From the NCBI GenBank assembly GCA_000769715.1, contig JROS01000019.1, forward strand, positions 1-62,860: a DNA stretch of 62,860 nt, in the 5' to 3' direction. Origin of the DNA: Desulfobulbus sp. Tol-SR. GTDB taxonomy: Bacteria > Desulfobacterota > Desulfobulbia > Desulfobulbales > Desulfocapsaceae. The stretch's first letter is position 1; each line of letters opens with the position of its first letter. The notes beneath the pieces were generated by a model. That model saw nothing but the letters and a program-made list of their open reading frames with translations. It was not told the origin of the DNA and made no database searches. The position numbers were made by a program, and so were the translations under genes. Shown here piece after piece: positions 34,861-43,274 of this stretch.

Positions 34861-34922
34861 TCCTTCCTCCTTCTCCGTTGATCGTCCATGCGTTCGGGCA
34901 CCACGCCTCGGCGCACGGACGT

Positions 34923-35093
34923 TTATTTCTTTTTCTTATCCTTCTTTTTCTTGTCTTTCTTATCTTTATCTTTCTGATCCTTGTTTTTTTTCTTCCCCTT
35001 CTTTTCCGATTCAACTTCATCTTTCAGGGGACATCCCTTGCAGCATTTTCCCTTTTTTTCAAAACTGTGACAGCATTTGTCTTTTTTTCCCAT
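34923..35093 (-). CDS. Small Lys-rich protein with a CC/CC-x2-C motif
   Basis: 56 residues. The N-terminal part MGKKDKCCHSFEKKGKCCKG (1-20), followed by CPL, holds five cysteines in CC...CC-x2-C. The remainder is almost only lysine, aspartate and glutamate (KDKDKKDKKKK). A strong ribosome site (GGGAGG, 8 nt before the ATG) and a clean stop support expression. Short proteins with this Cys pattern followed by a charged tail occur in deltaproteobacteria, but I know of no function. Metal or cluster binding by the cysteines is plausible. Its placement between ferritin and an oxidase operon suggests a metal or oxygen role. Confidence 0.75.
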   Translation of the reverse strand: MGKKDKCCHSFEKKGKCCKGCPLKDEVESEKKGKKKNKDQKDKDKKDKKKKDKKKK

Positions 35094-35146
35094 TGGAATA
35101 GCCTCCCGCTGATGAGCGATTCAGGGTCCGGATATGTTCCAATAGA

Positions 35147-35161
35147 CAATAACGATTATCA
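35147..35161 (-). promoter_or_regulatory. Fur-like site upstream of the small Lys-rich gene and ferritin
   Basis: An imperfect inverted repeat, CAATAA-CGA-TTATCA, matches much of a Fur half-site pair and lies about 55 bp before the start of the small gene. It is weaker than the rubredoxin site. The rest of 35094-35267 shows no gene. Confidence 0.4.
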
Positions 35162-35267
35162 GTTTTATTGCGAGCAGATTTTTAACTGGCGCCGGCGCCT
35201 CAGGCAGGTCGGCAGGACATCGCCATGTCCCTGTTCCTCTCCGGTGGAGAGTTCAAAATCCCTCCGG

Positions 35268-36206
35268 TCAGACGATATTCCCCAAGGGATGGCCGGCAAC
35301 CGAGGGAAGGGATATCCTCGCGGCACAGACGATCAGGATGAAAAGGATAAAGATCAGGTTGAGGAAGATGAATAACGTCCTGTAATTGAGCGAATAATGG
35401 AGAAATACCTGGAGTAGAAAGACCAGTGCCAGGAGGATCGCGGCACACAGCAGCACCGTCCGGGCGGTGGCATTCAACCCGAGAGGCAGCAGGGTGAACA
35501 GCATCATCGTCGCCGCCAGGGCCGAAACCCAGGGCACCAGCAGCCGCCGCATGGCCGGCTCGGACAGGTGATGGAGCAGTTGCGGCATCCGGCTTCTGGC
35601 GACGTCGTCCCGGTAGATCAGTGATACCAGCCAGGAATGCGGCACCTGCCAGAGGACCAGCAACGAGATCAGTGCACCGAGGACCGGTGAGCCGGCCTGG
35701 CCGCCGCCGGCAATCCAGCCGATGACCACCGGGAGGCTGCCGCATACTGCCCCCGGGACCAGCGCCAGCATCGTTTTAGCCTTGAGCGGGGTATAGACCC
35801 CATTGTACAGCACCACCGCAAGCAGGCCGAGCGCCACCGGCAGCGGGCCGGGGACAAACGACAGCAGCAGCAGACCACAGCCGATCAGCAGCACCGCCTG
35901 CCGCAGGGCCTGACCGGGGTTCAGCTCTCCCTGGGGCAGGGGACGGAACATCGTCCGGCGCATCAGGCGGTCCTGACGCCATTCCTGCAGACTGTTCAAG
36001 GACGCCGCCCCACCGGCCAGCAGCACCACACCACCGACCAGCAGCAGCAAGACCGGCGGGGCCTGGGGCGAGGCCAGCAGGAAACCGAGCATCGACGAGA
36101 AGCCAAGCATCAGGCTGAGCTTCCCCTTGGCCAGGCGCACCCTGGCTCCAATCTTGACCGGGATGCTGGATGGGGCCTGTCCGATCGATCCCTGTGGCAT
36201 GATCAT
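35268..36206 (-). CDS. ctaB: Haem O synthase / protohaem IX farnesyltransferase (CtaB)
   Basis: 312 residues with about nine membrane helices (UbiA superfamily). It attaches farnesyl to haem B to give haem O for the oxidase encoded upstream. The first prenyl-diphosphate motif is N-S-L-Q-E-W-R-Q-D near residue 68, with E where many have D. The RRTMFRPLPQG that follows and the second motif YRDDVARSRMPQL near residue 197 are typical. AAGGAG lies 5 nt before the ATG at 36206. It is the last gene of the cox operon. No CtaA (haem A synthase) is visible, so the enzyme could use haem O or CtaA could be elsewhere. Confidence 0.88.
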   Translation of the reverse strand: MIMPQGSIGQAPSSIPVKIGARVRLAKGKLSLMLGFSSMLGFLLASPQAPPVLLLLVGGVVLLAGGAASLNSLQEWRQDRLMRRTMFRPLPQGELNPGQALRQAVLLIGCGLLLLSFVPGPLPVALGLLAVVLYNGVYTPLKAKTMLALVPGAVCGSLPVVIGWIAGGGQAGSPVLGALISLLVLWQVPHSWLVSLIYRDDVARSRMPQLLHHLSEPAMRRLLVPWVSALAATMMLFTLLPLGLNATARTVLLCAAILLALVFLLQVFLHYSLNYRTLFIFLNLIFILFILIVCAARISLPSVAGHPLGNIV

Positions 36207-36263
36207 GGCCACTCCTTCAACTGCAGGAATCCTCAACCGGGCAATCGCTGTCCGGCACCATGT

Positions 36264-36857
36264 TCACTCCTCCGCTTCCAGCCATGCCAGGTATTCCTGT
36301 TCCGGCACGATCCTCAACCTGGCGGTCATCGCCGAGTGGCCGGTGCCGCAGTATTCGGTGCACTGGATATCATACTCGCCCTGCTCATCGGCCTGAAACC
36401 AGGCATAGGTGGTCATGCCGCGCACGGCATCGATCTTGATCCGGAAGGCCGGGATATAGAGGCTGTGGACGACATCCACCGAGGAGACGTTGAGCTTGAC
36501 CGCCCGGCCGAGGGGCACCACCAGCTCGTTTTCACTCTCCCTGCCGTTTTCATAGGTGAAGATCCAGGAAAACATCTGGGCCGTCACCTCGACCTGCATC
36601 GCATCCTCCGGCACGGTGCGCAGGCTGATATAGGACTTCCACCCCATGTAGAACATCGACAGGGCGATCAGGGTGGGAATGACCGTCCACACCAGCTCGA
36701 GGGCGAGGTTATCCCGGATATCCCCGGGCACCGGATGGCGGCTGCGCCGATAGCGGACGACAAAGATCACCATCACCGCCGTGATGCCGAGGAGCAGGAC
36801 CAGGGAAATGCCCAAAATGTACCAGAATGCCAGGTCGACGCTGTGTGCCGGACTCAT
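36264..36857 (-). CDS. coxB: Cytochrome c oxidase subunit II (CuA)
   Basis: 197 residues. Two N-terminal membrane helices and a periplasmic cupredoxin domain with a complete CuA site: H131, then C166-x3-C170, H174 and M177, with E168 supplying its backbone ligand. It accepts electrons from a c-type cytochrome or copper protein. There is no fused cytochrome c domain, unlike caa3 subunits II. It is short but complete. It is 13 bp downstream of the subunit IV gene. Confidence 0.94.
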   Translation of the reverse strand: MSPAHSVDLAFWYILGISLVLLLGITAVMVIFVVRYRRSRHPVPGDIRDNLALELVWTVIPTLIALSMFYMGWKSYISLRTVPEDAMQVEVTAQMFSWIFTYENGRESENELVVPLGRAVKLNVSSVDVVHSLYIPAFRIKIDAVRGMTTYAWFQADEQGEYDIQCTEYCGTGHSAMTARLRIVPEQEYLAWLEAEE

Positions 36858-36870
36858 GTACCGCCCTCCC

Positions 36871-37161
36871 TTACCTGAAGGCCACGTCCCAGAAGGTGAA
36901 ACCGATCATGATCGCCAGGAACAGGACGGTCGTGATGAATGAGTACCTGATAACCGGGCCCTCAAAGCGGAGATGCATGAAAAAGAGGAGAACGAGGGCG
37001 GCCTTGAGCGAGGCGATGGTCAAGGCCAGCGGCACGTTGAAGAAACCGAGATGGATATAGGACACCGCCACCGTCACCCCGGTCAGCGCCAGCAGCAGGG
37101 CCAGGATGACGGCCAGCTGCCCATAACCCATAATGTGCCGGTGTTCTTCGATTGACTCCAT
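36871..37161 (-). CDS. Cytochrome c oxidase subunit IV (CtaF/CyoD-like)
   Basis: 96 residues with three membrane helices. The segment FNVPLALTIASLKAALVLLFFMHLRFE (by its helix and MHL core) is typical of the prokaryotic subunit IV family, which stabilises the CuB site of the core oxidase. It lies between subunits III and II in one transcript. Confidence 0.88.
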   Translation of the reverse strand: MESIEEHRHIMGYGQLAVILALLLALTGVTVAVSYIHLGFFNVPLALTIASLKAALVLLFFMHLRFEGPVIRYSFITTVLFLAIMIGFTFWDVAFR

Positions 37162-37191
37162 ATGCTACGCTCCCTCGCGAAGACCCCGGCC

Positions 37192-37791
37192 CTAGAGGAC
37201 CAGGTAGAACAATGGAAAGACAAAGATCCAGATCAAGTCGACGAGATGCCAGTAGAGGCCGGAATTCTCGAGCAGGGCGTAGCGTGATGCCGTGATCCGG
37301 CCGCGCAGCACGAGGATCAGGCTGACCGTCAGCAGGACCATGCCGATGATGACATGGAGGCCGTGCAGGCCGGTGATCACATAATACAGCCCGAAAAAGA
37401 TATTGAGCCCCGGTTCGCCGTCCTGCAGGGTCGCGGAGTTGGGATAGATATCGTGGTGGATCTTGGCCCCCCATTCAAAATACTTGTTCACCACGAAGAC
37501 GAGGCCGCAGAAGATGGAAAAGGCCAGGAAGCCCATGGCCTGTCCCTTCTTCCCGCGCTGGATGGCGGTGATCGAAGAGGCGACGGTAAAACTGCTGACC
37601 AGCAGGACCACGGTATTGAGTGAGCCGATGATCCGGTTAAGCTCCTTGCCCCCCTTGGCGAACAGCTCGGGATACTCATAAAAATAGACGGCATAGAGAA
37701 CAAAAAGGCCGCCGAAAAGAATGATCTCCGAATAGAGGAATATCCACATCCCTATCCGGGTACCGGTAGCATCGATTCTGGTCGTCATCAC
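37192..37791 (-). CDS. coxC: Cytochrome c oxidase subunit III
   Basis: 199 residues with five membrane helices, the short bacterial form. The first helix FLYSEIILFGGLF, the NTVVLLVSSFT segment and the FF.LYYVITGLHGLHVIIG segment with the paired histidines near residue 145 are family marks. It is 19 bp downstream of coxI. Confidence 0.93.
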   Translation of the reverse strand: MMTTRIDATGTRIGMWIFLYSEIILFGGLFVLYAVYFYEYPELFAKGGKELNRIIGSLNTVVLLVSSFTVASSITAIQRGKKGQAMGFLAFSIFCGLVFVVNKYFEWGAKIHHDIYPNSATLQDGEPGLNIFFGLYYVITGLHGLHVIIGMVLLTVSLILVLRGRITASRYALLENSGLYWHLVDLIWIFVFPLFYLVL

Positions 37792-37810
37792 ATCCCTGTC
37801 TTATCGGCCG

Positions 37811-39433
37811 TCACTTGTTCGAATTACTTACTATCTCACTGAAGTCATAGGGAAAGTCCTTGATGTTCGGAGAATCGGTGAAATTCTCCACCGGGGGCGG
37901 TGAAGGAATCGACCATTCGAGCGTGGTTCCGCCCCAGGGATTGGCTGGTGCGGTCCGCGGATTTCTGAGGCTGAACACCAGGTTGAGCAGCATCAGCAAC
38001 AGCCCGAAGACGAGCAGATAGGCGCCGAATCCGGCAAGGAAGTTCCCGGTCTCGTACTGGGGCAGATAATCGTAGTACCGGCGCGGCATGCCCTGCATCC
38101 CGAGGATGAGCATCGGCACGAAATGAAAGACGAACCCCACCGCCGCCGCGACGGCCCCAACGTAAGCAGGACGGTTGCGGTACATGACCCCGAACATCTT
38201 CGGCCACCAGTAATGGAGGGCGGCGAAAAAGGCGAAACCGGTGCCGCCCAGCATCACGAAGTGGAAATGGGCGACAACGAAATGGGTGTCGTGGACGTGG
38301 ATGTCGGTACCGGCGGCGCCGAGGACGAGCCCGGTGAGCCCGCCCACCGTGAAGAGATAGATGAAGCAGAGGGAGAGAAAAAACGGCGGCGACATCGCGA
38401 TCGAGCCCTTGTACATGGTCGACACCCAGGAGAACACCTTGACCGCCGAGGGAACGGCGACGAGAAAGGTCAGCAGCGAGAAGACGAACACCGAGACATC
38501 GCTCATGCCGCTGGAGTACATGTGGTGGGCCCATACCAGGGAGCCGGCGATGGCGATGGCCAGCGAGGAGTAGACGATGGCCTTGTAGCCGAAGATCGAC
38601 TTGCGGGAGAAGGCCGGGATGATCTCGGAAATGACCCCCATCGCCGGCAGGATGATGATGTAGACGGCGGGATGGGAATACATCCAGAACAGGTGCTGGT
38701 AGAGGAGCGGGTCGCCGCCCTTGTCCGGCTCGAACAGCCCGATCGAAAGGAAACGTTCGAGCACCACCAGGACGAAGGTGATGGCGATCACCGGTGTCGC
38801 CAGGATCTGCACCCAGGCCGTGGCGTAGAGCGACCAGGTGAACAGCGGGATCTGCATCGGCCCCATGGCCTTATCGCGCATCCGGTGAAAGGTGGTGACG
38901 AAATTCAGGCCGGTCAGCATCGACGACATGCCGAGGATGAAGGCGGCGGTGACGGTCAGCGAGACATTGCCCGCACTCGAGATGCTGAAGGGGACATAGA
39001 AGGTCCAGCCGGTATCGGGAAAGCCGTCGCCGGAAAAGAGGGAGAAGACGGCAAAGCCCCCGCCGAACATGAAGAGGTACCAGGACAGGAGATTGAGCCG
39101 GGGGAAGAACACATCGTCGGCACCCAGCTGGATCGGCAGGAAGAAATTGCCGAATATCGAGGGAATGGCCGGAATACCGAAAAGAAAGATCATGATCACC
39201 CCATGGAGGGTGAACATCGAGTTGTAGGCCTCCGGCCCCATGATGGTCCGTCCCATGCCCATCAGCTCGGTCCGCATCAGCAGACCGAGGATCACCGCCA
39301 GCACGAACCAGAAGAGGATGGCCCACAGGTACATCAGCCCCAGACGCTTGTGGTCGTGGGTCAGCAGCCACGCCTTCCATCCGGTGCGGCCGGGGGGTGA
39401 AGATTGCTCAAGGTACGATTGCGCTGCGGTCAT
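37811..39433 (-). CDS. coxA: Cytochrome c oxidase subunit I, A2-type haem-copper oxidase
   Basis: 540 residues with 12 or more helices. It reduces O2 to water and pumps protons. Haem and copper ligands are H77 (FTLHG), H254 with Y258 (HPAVY, crosslinked pair), H303/H304 (WAHHMY), H389 and H391 (VVAHFHFVM). In helix VI the sequence is WMYSHPAVY. The D-channel glutamate of A1 enzymes (HPEVY) is absent and the YS pair just before the His is present, which defines subfamily A2. The operon is Sco-I-III-IV-II-CtaB. Its presence in a bacterium with superoxide reductase suggests O2 defence or micro-aerobic respiration. Confidence 0.95.
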   Translation of the reverse strand: MTAAQSYLEQSSPPGRTGWKAWLLTHDHKRLGLMYLWAILFWFVLAVILGLLMRTELMGMGRTIMGPEAYNSMFTLHGVIMIFLFGIPAIPSIFGNFFLPIQLGADDVFFPRLNLLSWYLFMFGGGFAVFSLFSGDGFPDTGWTFYVPFSISSAGNVSLTVTAAFILGMSSMLTGLNFVTTFHRMRDKAMGPMQIPLFTWSLYATAWVQILATPVIAITFVLVVLERFLSIGLFEPDKGGDPLLYQHLFWMYSHPAVYIIILPAMGVISEIIPAFSRKSIFGYKAIVYSSLAIAIAGSLVWAHHMYSSGMSDVSVFVFSLLTFLVAVPSAVKVFSWVSTMYKGSIAMSPPFFLSLCFIYLFTVGGLTGLVLGAAGTDIHVHDTHFVVAHFHFVMLGGTGFAFFAALHYWWPKMFGVMYRNRPAYVGAVAAAVGFVFHFVPMLILGMQGMPRRYYDYLPQYETGNFLAGFGAYLLVFGLLLMLLNLVFSLRNPRTAPANPWGGTTLEWSIPSPPPVENFTDSPNIKDFPYDFSEIVSNSNK

Positions 39434-39448
39434 GGTTTCATCCTGTCC

Positions 39449-40339
39449 CTATTCCTTAACCCCCTGGTTCCGATCTCGTCTTCCGCCCCGCCTCCGGTAC
39501 AGCAACAGCACCGCTGCCGTGAACGCGGCGAATATTGCCAGGACCCCGGCCTTGACCGCCAGCACGACACCCTTGCTGGCATTGGGATCGGGATTGAAAC
39601 AGATGTCGAGCAGGCGCTTGACCGAAAGCGACGGGGTATTCCGGCCGGCATCGTAGACGGCCATATCGACATCGCCGGGGATGAAATCGCCGTAGACGTA
39701 GCGGATGATCCTGCCGTCGCTCGCCACCGCCACCAGGGCCGAAGGGTGGATGAAGGTGCCGTCGGCCTGCTGTTCGAATCGATAGCCGATCGCGGCGGTG
39801 AGGGTGGTGATCGCTTCCCTGTCACCGGTCAAAAAACGCCACTCCCCCTCCGGGATTTTCCCGCCGGCGAGCTTGATGAAGGTCTTCTTCGCCCGACGGG
39901 CATCCTCGCTCTTTTCCCGGTCGTTGATGCTGACGGCGACAACCCGGAAGTCCCGGCCCGGCACCGATTTCAGCCGGCCGAGGGCGATGGCCAGATTGGC
40001 CAGATTGCGGCTGCAGGAGCCGGCGCAGTAGTAGTAGACCGGCAACAGCAGAACGGGCTTGTCGACAATCCCCTCCAGGCTGAGCGGTCGACCGTCTTCA
40101 TCGCGAAAGACGAGCTCCAGCGGCAGATATGCTCCGGTTTTCTCCTCGACCCATTCTTTGGGTGCCCTGGCGTCCGTCATCGACAGGGCAGAGTCGTGTT
40201 CCTGCCCCCCCTTCCCGACCGCGGCGGCGGAGTTCGCCCCCCCATCGGCCGGCGGGCCGTGGGCACAGGCAGGCCCTCCCCCTCCCGCGTGCAGCAGCAG
40301 GGTCAGGATGAAGACGAGTGTACCGAGAGCAAACCGCAC
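39449..40339 (-). CDS. SCO1/SenC family copper chaperone
   Basis: 296 residues with an N-terminal signal or anchor helix, a thioredoxin-like domain and a C-terminal membrane helix (about 263-283). The copper site is C105-x3-C109 (CAGSC) and H198 (FIHPS). It delivers copper or reduces the CuA cysteines of subunit II. The C-terminal helix is an addition to the usual single-anchor form. It is located 15 bp before coxI in the same direction. Confidence 0.9.
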   Translation of the reverse strand: MRFALGTLVFILTLLLHAGGGGPACAHGPPADGGANSAAAVGKGGQEHDSALSMTDARAPKEWVEEKTGAYLPLELVFRDEDGRPLSLEGIVDKPVLLLPVYYYCAGSCSRNLANLAIALGRLKSVPGRDFRVVAVSINDREKSEDARRAKKTFIKLAGGKIPEGEWRFLTGDREAITTLTAAIGYRFEQQADGTFIHPSALVAVASDGRIIRYVYGDFIPGDVDMAVYDAGRNTPSLSVKRLLDICFNPDPNASKGVVLAVKAGVLAIFAAFTAAVLLLYRRRGGRRDRNQGVKE

Positions 40340-40350
40340 GGGCCACCTCT

Positions 40351-40899
40351 TTACAGTGCCGACGCCGCACCTGATGTCAGATTCACCTTCATTGCCGTCC
40401 GAAACTTATGCTTGAGCTTGAAGCTGTCTCGATCCGGTCCATAAGCGAGCAGGACCACCGTCTCACCCTGGCTGTCAATGTTGCCATCATTGACATCGGA
40501 GGAAGCCAGCGGTATCGAGAACTCAATAGTGGTCCTGCCATTCTCCTCTGATCCACCGACCAGGGTCACGTCCTCAGTCCCGCCGAGCTTGTCGTCGGGT
40601 TTGTGCCCTGTCGGCGTGTCACCGAAATCATCCGTCAATGAAACCTTGCCGTCCTTCACATATCCGAGGATGTAATTGGCGCCCTGCATGCGATCGGCGG
40701 GATGGAATCCGATCGCCACCCAGCCGGTCGTATCCGCACTCAGCTTGACCTCGAGCTGCTTATCGTTGACCGTCCAGGCAAAGGTCATTTTCTTGGCCTG
40801 GATCTCATGGGCATAGTCAGCCGCGACCAGCGCTGACGTGCAGGTCAGCGGCAGAAGGCAGGCAGCCGCCAGGGCGATTCGTCCGACAATTCGTTTCAT
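40351..40899 (-). CDS. DOMON-domain periplasmic protein
   Basis: 182 residues with a clear signal peptide (MKRIVGRIALAAACLLPL, cleavage after about residue 28). The mature part is a DOMON beta-sandwich: GWVAIGFHP and M-x-G-A-N-Y-I-L-G-Y near residues 65-83, then a Gly/Asp-rich loop. DOMON domains bind haem or sugars, and an invariant-type Met (M in DRMQGAN) could be a haem ligand. The start was fixed by AAGGAG 7 nt before the ATG at 40899. It is 11 bp upstream of sco, so it is probably the first gene of the oxidase operon and may carry electrons to it. Confidence 0.85.
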   Translation of the reverse strand: MKRIVGRIALAAACLLPLTCTSALVAADYAHEIQAKKMTFAWTVNDKQLEVKLSADTTGWVAIGFHPADRMQGANYILGYVKDGKVSLTDDFGDTPTGHKPDDKLGGTEDVTLVGGSEENGRTTIEFSIPLASSDVNDGNIDSQGETVVLLAYGPDRDSFKLKHKFRTAMKVNLTSGAASAL

Positions 40900-41231
40900 G
40901 AAGATTCTCCTTATGATTTTAAAAACATACACGACAGATCTCCACTTAAACAATCAGACAATTCGTCGGTGTTGTCAAACAAAAAGTTGATCGAAACCAC
41001 AGGGAAACTGCGCCGTTCGTCCATTCCCCCCACTTTCCAGCCCAATCGAACATGCTCGAGCAGGCGACACCGAAATGACCGGAGCCGGCCGCTCCGGTGC
41101 ACTGCCGCGGCGGCAATCGAACGGCCTCCTCGGCAGGAATACGACCAAAAGTTTCGACTGCCATGGTGCAGGGAGGCGGCTGAATTGTCGGACGTTGAAA
41201 ACGGGAAATGATAACCAATATTAATTTTTCC
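40900..41231. other. Spacer upstream of the oxidase operon, no gene
   Basis: AT-rich DNA between the divergent DOMON/oxidase operon (-) and desulfoferrodoxin (+). On the minus strand a TTGACA at 40978-40973 is a possible -35 for the oxidase operon, but no good -10 is obvious. Open frames here lack ribosome sites and recognisable sequence. Confidence 0.35.
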
Positions 41232-41290
41232 TTCACAGCACCGCATCGATTCCTGTATAGTGATGTTGGGTTTTTTTACATTCAACATCA
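41232..41290 (+). promoter_or_regulatory. Promoter and inverted repeat upstream of desulfoferrodoxin
   Basis: TTCACA (41232-41237) and TATAGT (41256-41261) are 18 bp apart. Just after the -10, TGATGTTG (41261-41268) and CAACATCA (41283-41290) form a perfect 8-bp inverted repeat around a T-rich 14-nt centre. The repeat could be an operator in the +1 region or a leader hairpin. Confidence 0.5.
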
Positions 41291-41306
41291 CTCTCTGGAG
41301 GAAGCT

Positions 41307-41681
41307 ATGGCTGAAAAAATGGAAGTCTACAAATGCTCGATATGCGGAAATATTGTTGAAGTGCTTGCCGGCGGGGCCGGGTCCCTGGTGTGCTGCGGCC
41401 AGCCGATGGCCAGGATGACCGAGAACACCACCGATGCGGCGGTCGAAAAACATGTTCCGGTCCTCGAGAAGAAGGATGGCTGCTGGCAGGTCAATGTCGG
41501 TTCCGTCGATCATCCGATGACGGCCGAACACTATATCGAGTGGATCGAACTGGTTGACGGCGACACGGTCTATCGCCAGAACCTCAAGCCGGGCGACAAG
41601 CCGTCCGCCTGTTTCGCCTGCTCCGCCGACAAGGTGACAGCCCGCGCCTACTGCAATCTGCACGGCCTGTGGAAGGCCTGA
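41307..41681 (+). CDS. dfx: Desulfoferrodoxin (superoxide reductase, two-iron type)
   Basis: 124 residues. Reduces superoxide to hydrogen peroxide without making O2. The N-terminal desulforedoxin-type centre I has C10, C13, C29 and C30. Centre II has H49, H69, H75, C116 and H119, with the conserved E48-K-H segment. GGAGGAAG lies just upstream of ATG 41307. It needs rubredoxin as electron donor, and one is encoded 7.5 kb away. The oxidase operon diverges from the same spacer. Confidence 0.97.
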   Translation: MAEKMEVYKCSICGNIVEVLAGGAGSLVCCGQPMARMTENTTDAAVEKHVPVLEKKDGCWQVNVGSVDHPMTAEHYIEWIELVDGDTVYRQNLKPGDKPSACFACSADKVTARAYCNLHGLWKA

Positions 41682-41845
41682 TCGTCGTCTCGAACGGGAG
41701 GCGTCCGAGGAGCGGCCGAACAGGAAACTGAGCCGGCAATGGGTCTCGTCCGGCATGGACGCGGTTGGCTGATACAGCCGTCCATGCCGGTGAGGAACCG
41801 CTTCTCCCGGCCACCGCAATTACACCGCAACCGCAAGGAAAAAGC

Positions 41846-42265
41846 ATGTCCACCCCCTGCCCCCCGATCCAGCCCGATGGCATCATGCCGTTACCCTGCT
41901 CCGGGGCATGCAGCGTCGGTCAGTTGAGCCATCAGGCGGTGATCGAGCTGACCGGTGCAGGGTTCGGCAGGATGTACAGCCTGGCGGCCATCGCCGCCGG
42001 ACTGGCAGCCGCCATCGCCGACGCCGGCAAGGCCCGCATGGTCGTGGCTGTCGATGGCTGCGAAAAGGGGTGCAGCCGTCGGATCCTCGAGAGGACCGGG
42101 ATCGGCTGCAGGCACCATCTGGTCATCACCACCCTCGGCATCGATCGGGAGGACAGCCTTCGGATCGACAATGACAATCTCCAACTGGTCAAAGACGCCA
42201 TCCAGGCCTGCTGCGCCGAGGCCAGGCCGATCATCAGGCTCGGCGGCTGCATGTGCGGCATCTGA
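41846..42265 (+). CDS. DGC-domain putative zinc-binding protein
   Basis: 139 residues. The eponymous DGC sequence occurs in VVAVDGCEKGCSRR near residue 65, and additional cysteines (CSGAC near residue 17; CC near 126; GGCMCGI at the end) suggest metal binding. The family is small, common in strict anaerobes and of unknown function. AAGGAA precedes ATG 41846. It follows dfx by 164 bp with no gene between and may be cotranscribed. Confidence 0.85.
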   Translation: MSTPCPPIQPDGIMPLPCSGACSVGQLSHQAVIELTGAGFGRMYSLAAIAAGLAAAIADAGKARMVVAVDGCEKGCSRRILERTGIGCRHHLVITTLGIDREDSLRIDNDNLQLVKDAIQACCAEARPIIRLGGCMCGI

Positions 42266-42291
42266 GCCGTCCACCGAAGCCGGCGGAATTC

Positions 42292-43107
42292 TCAGCCCAG
42301 ACCGACATCGAGCCCCATCATGACGGCAAAACCGAGCATCACGCCGATGGTGGCGACATCCGAATGTTTCTCGGCCTGGGATTCCGGGATCAGCTCTTCC
42401 GCCACCACGTAGATCATTGCCCCGGCCGCAAACGACAGGGCATAGGGCAGAAGGGGCCGCATGGCGATCACGGCGATCGCGCCGATCACTCCCGCCGCCG
42501 GTTCGACTGCGCCGGACAACTGGCCGTAATAAAAACTTCTCAGTCGTGACATCCCCTCGCGCCGCAGCGGCACCGAAACGGCCGTTCCCTCCGGCAGATT
42601 CTGGATACCGATGCCGATCGTCAGGGCGATCGCCGCCCCCAGGCTGGCTGCCGGATAGCCGGCCGCCACCGCCCCGAAGGCAACGCCGACCGCCAGACCC
42701 TCGGGGATATTGTGCAGGGTGATCGCCAGGACTAAAAGGACGCTGCGCTGCCAGCTGGTCTTCACCCCTTCCCGTCCTTCACCTTGCGGAAACCCGGGAT
42801 GGATATGGGGCAGGATCTTGTCGACCACCCAGAGAAAGGCGCCGCCGGAGAGAAATCCGACCATGGCCGGCAGCCAGGCCGTCCCGCCCTCGGCCTCGAC
42901 CATCTCGATCGCCGGGGCCAGCAGCGACCAGAAACTGGCGGCGATCATCACGCCGGCGGCGAATCCGAGCATGCCGTCCAGAACCTTGCGGTCGATCGTC
43001 CGGAAAAAGAATACCAGCCCCGCCCCCAGGGCCGTCATCGACCAGGTGAAGCAGGTGGCGGCCAGGGCCTGGGCAACCGGGGAAAGGGACAGAAACCACT
43101 CGACCAT
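42292..43107 (-). CDS. ZIP family metal transporter
   Basis: 271 residues with eight membrane helices. The metal-binding helices IV and V carry HNIPEG (near residue 131) and QNLPEG (near residue 168), where the first position of the second motif is N/Q-type as in gufA-like ZIP proteins. A His-rich cytoplasmic loop between helices III and IV is short (PHIHPG). It probably imports zinc, iron or manganese. Convergent with the DGC gene, 26 bp apart. Confidence 0.92.
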   Translation of the reverse strand: MVEWFLSLSPVAQALAATCFTWSMTALGAGLVFFFRTIDRKVLDGMLGFAAGVMIAASFWSLLAPAIEMVEAEGGTAWLPAMVGFLSGGAFLWVVDKILPHIHPGFPQGEGREGVKTSWQRSVLLVLAITLHNIPEGLAVGVAFGAVAAGYPAASLGAAIALTIGIGIQNLPEGTAVSVPLRREGMSRLRSFYYGQLSGAVEPAAGVIGAIAVIAMRPLLPYALSFAAGAMIYVVAEELIPESQAEKHSDVATIGVMLGFAVMMGLDVGLG

Positions 43108-43274
43108 ACATCACTCCAGGGCAGGTGAATTTAGCGGTATCGCCGGTGACACCGGGGGCAGGATGCTTATATGTTTAGTGCCAAGAATTTCGCGAGCTTT
43201 GCGAAAAACAGTTCCATGTTCCGGACACCGTGTCAATGAAGAAGCTCAATGCCCCAATCACCCGGAGGCCAGCC

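Noticed and set aside
43108-43274. Possible tRNA or structured RNA in the ZIP/fumC spacer
   Set aside because: Short complementary stretches occur, but no cloverleaf, T-loop sequence or CCA end could be drawn.
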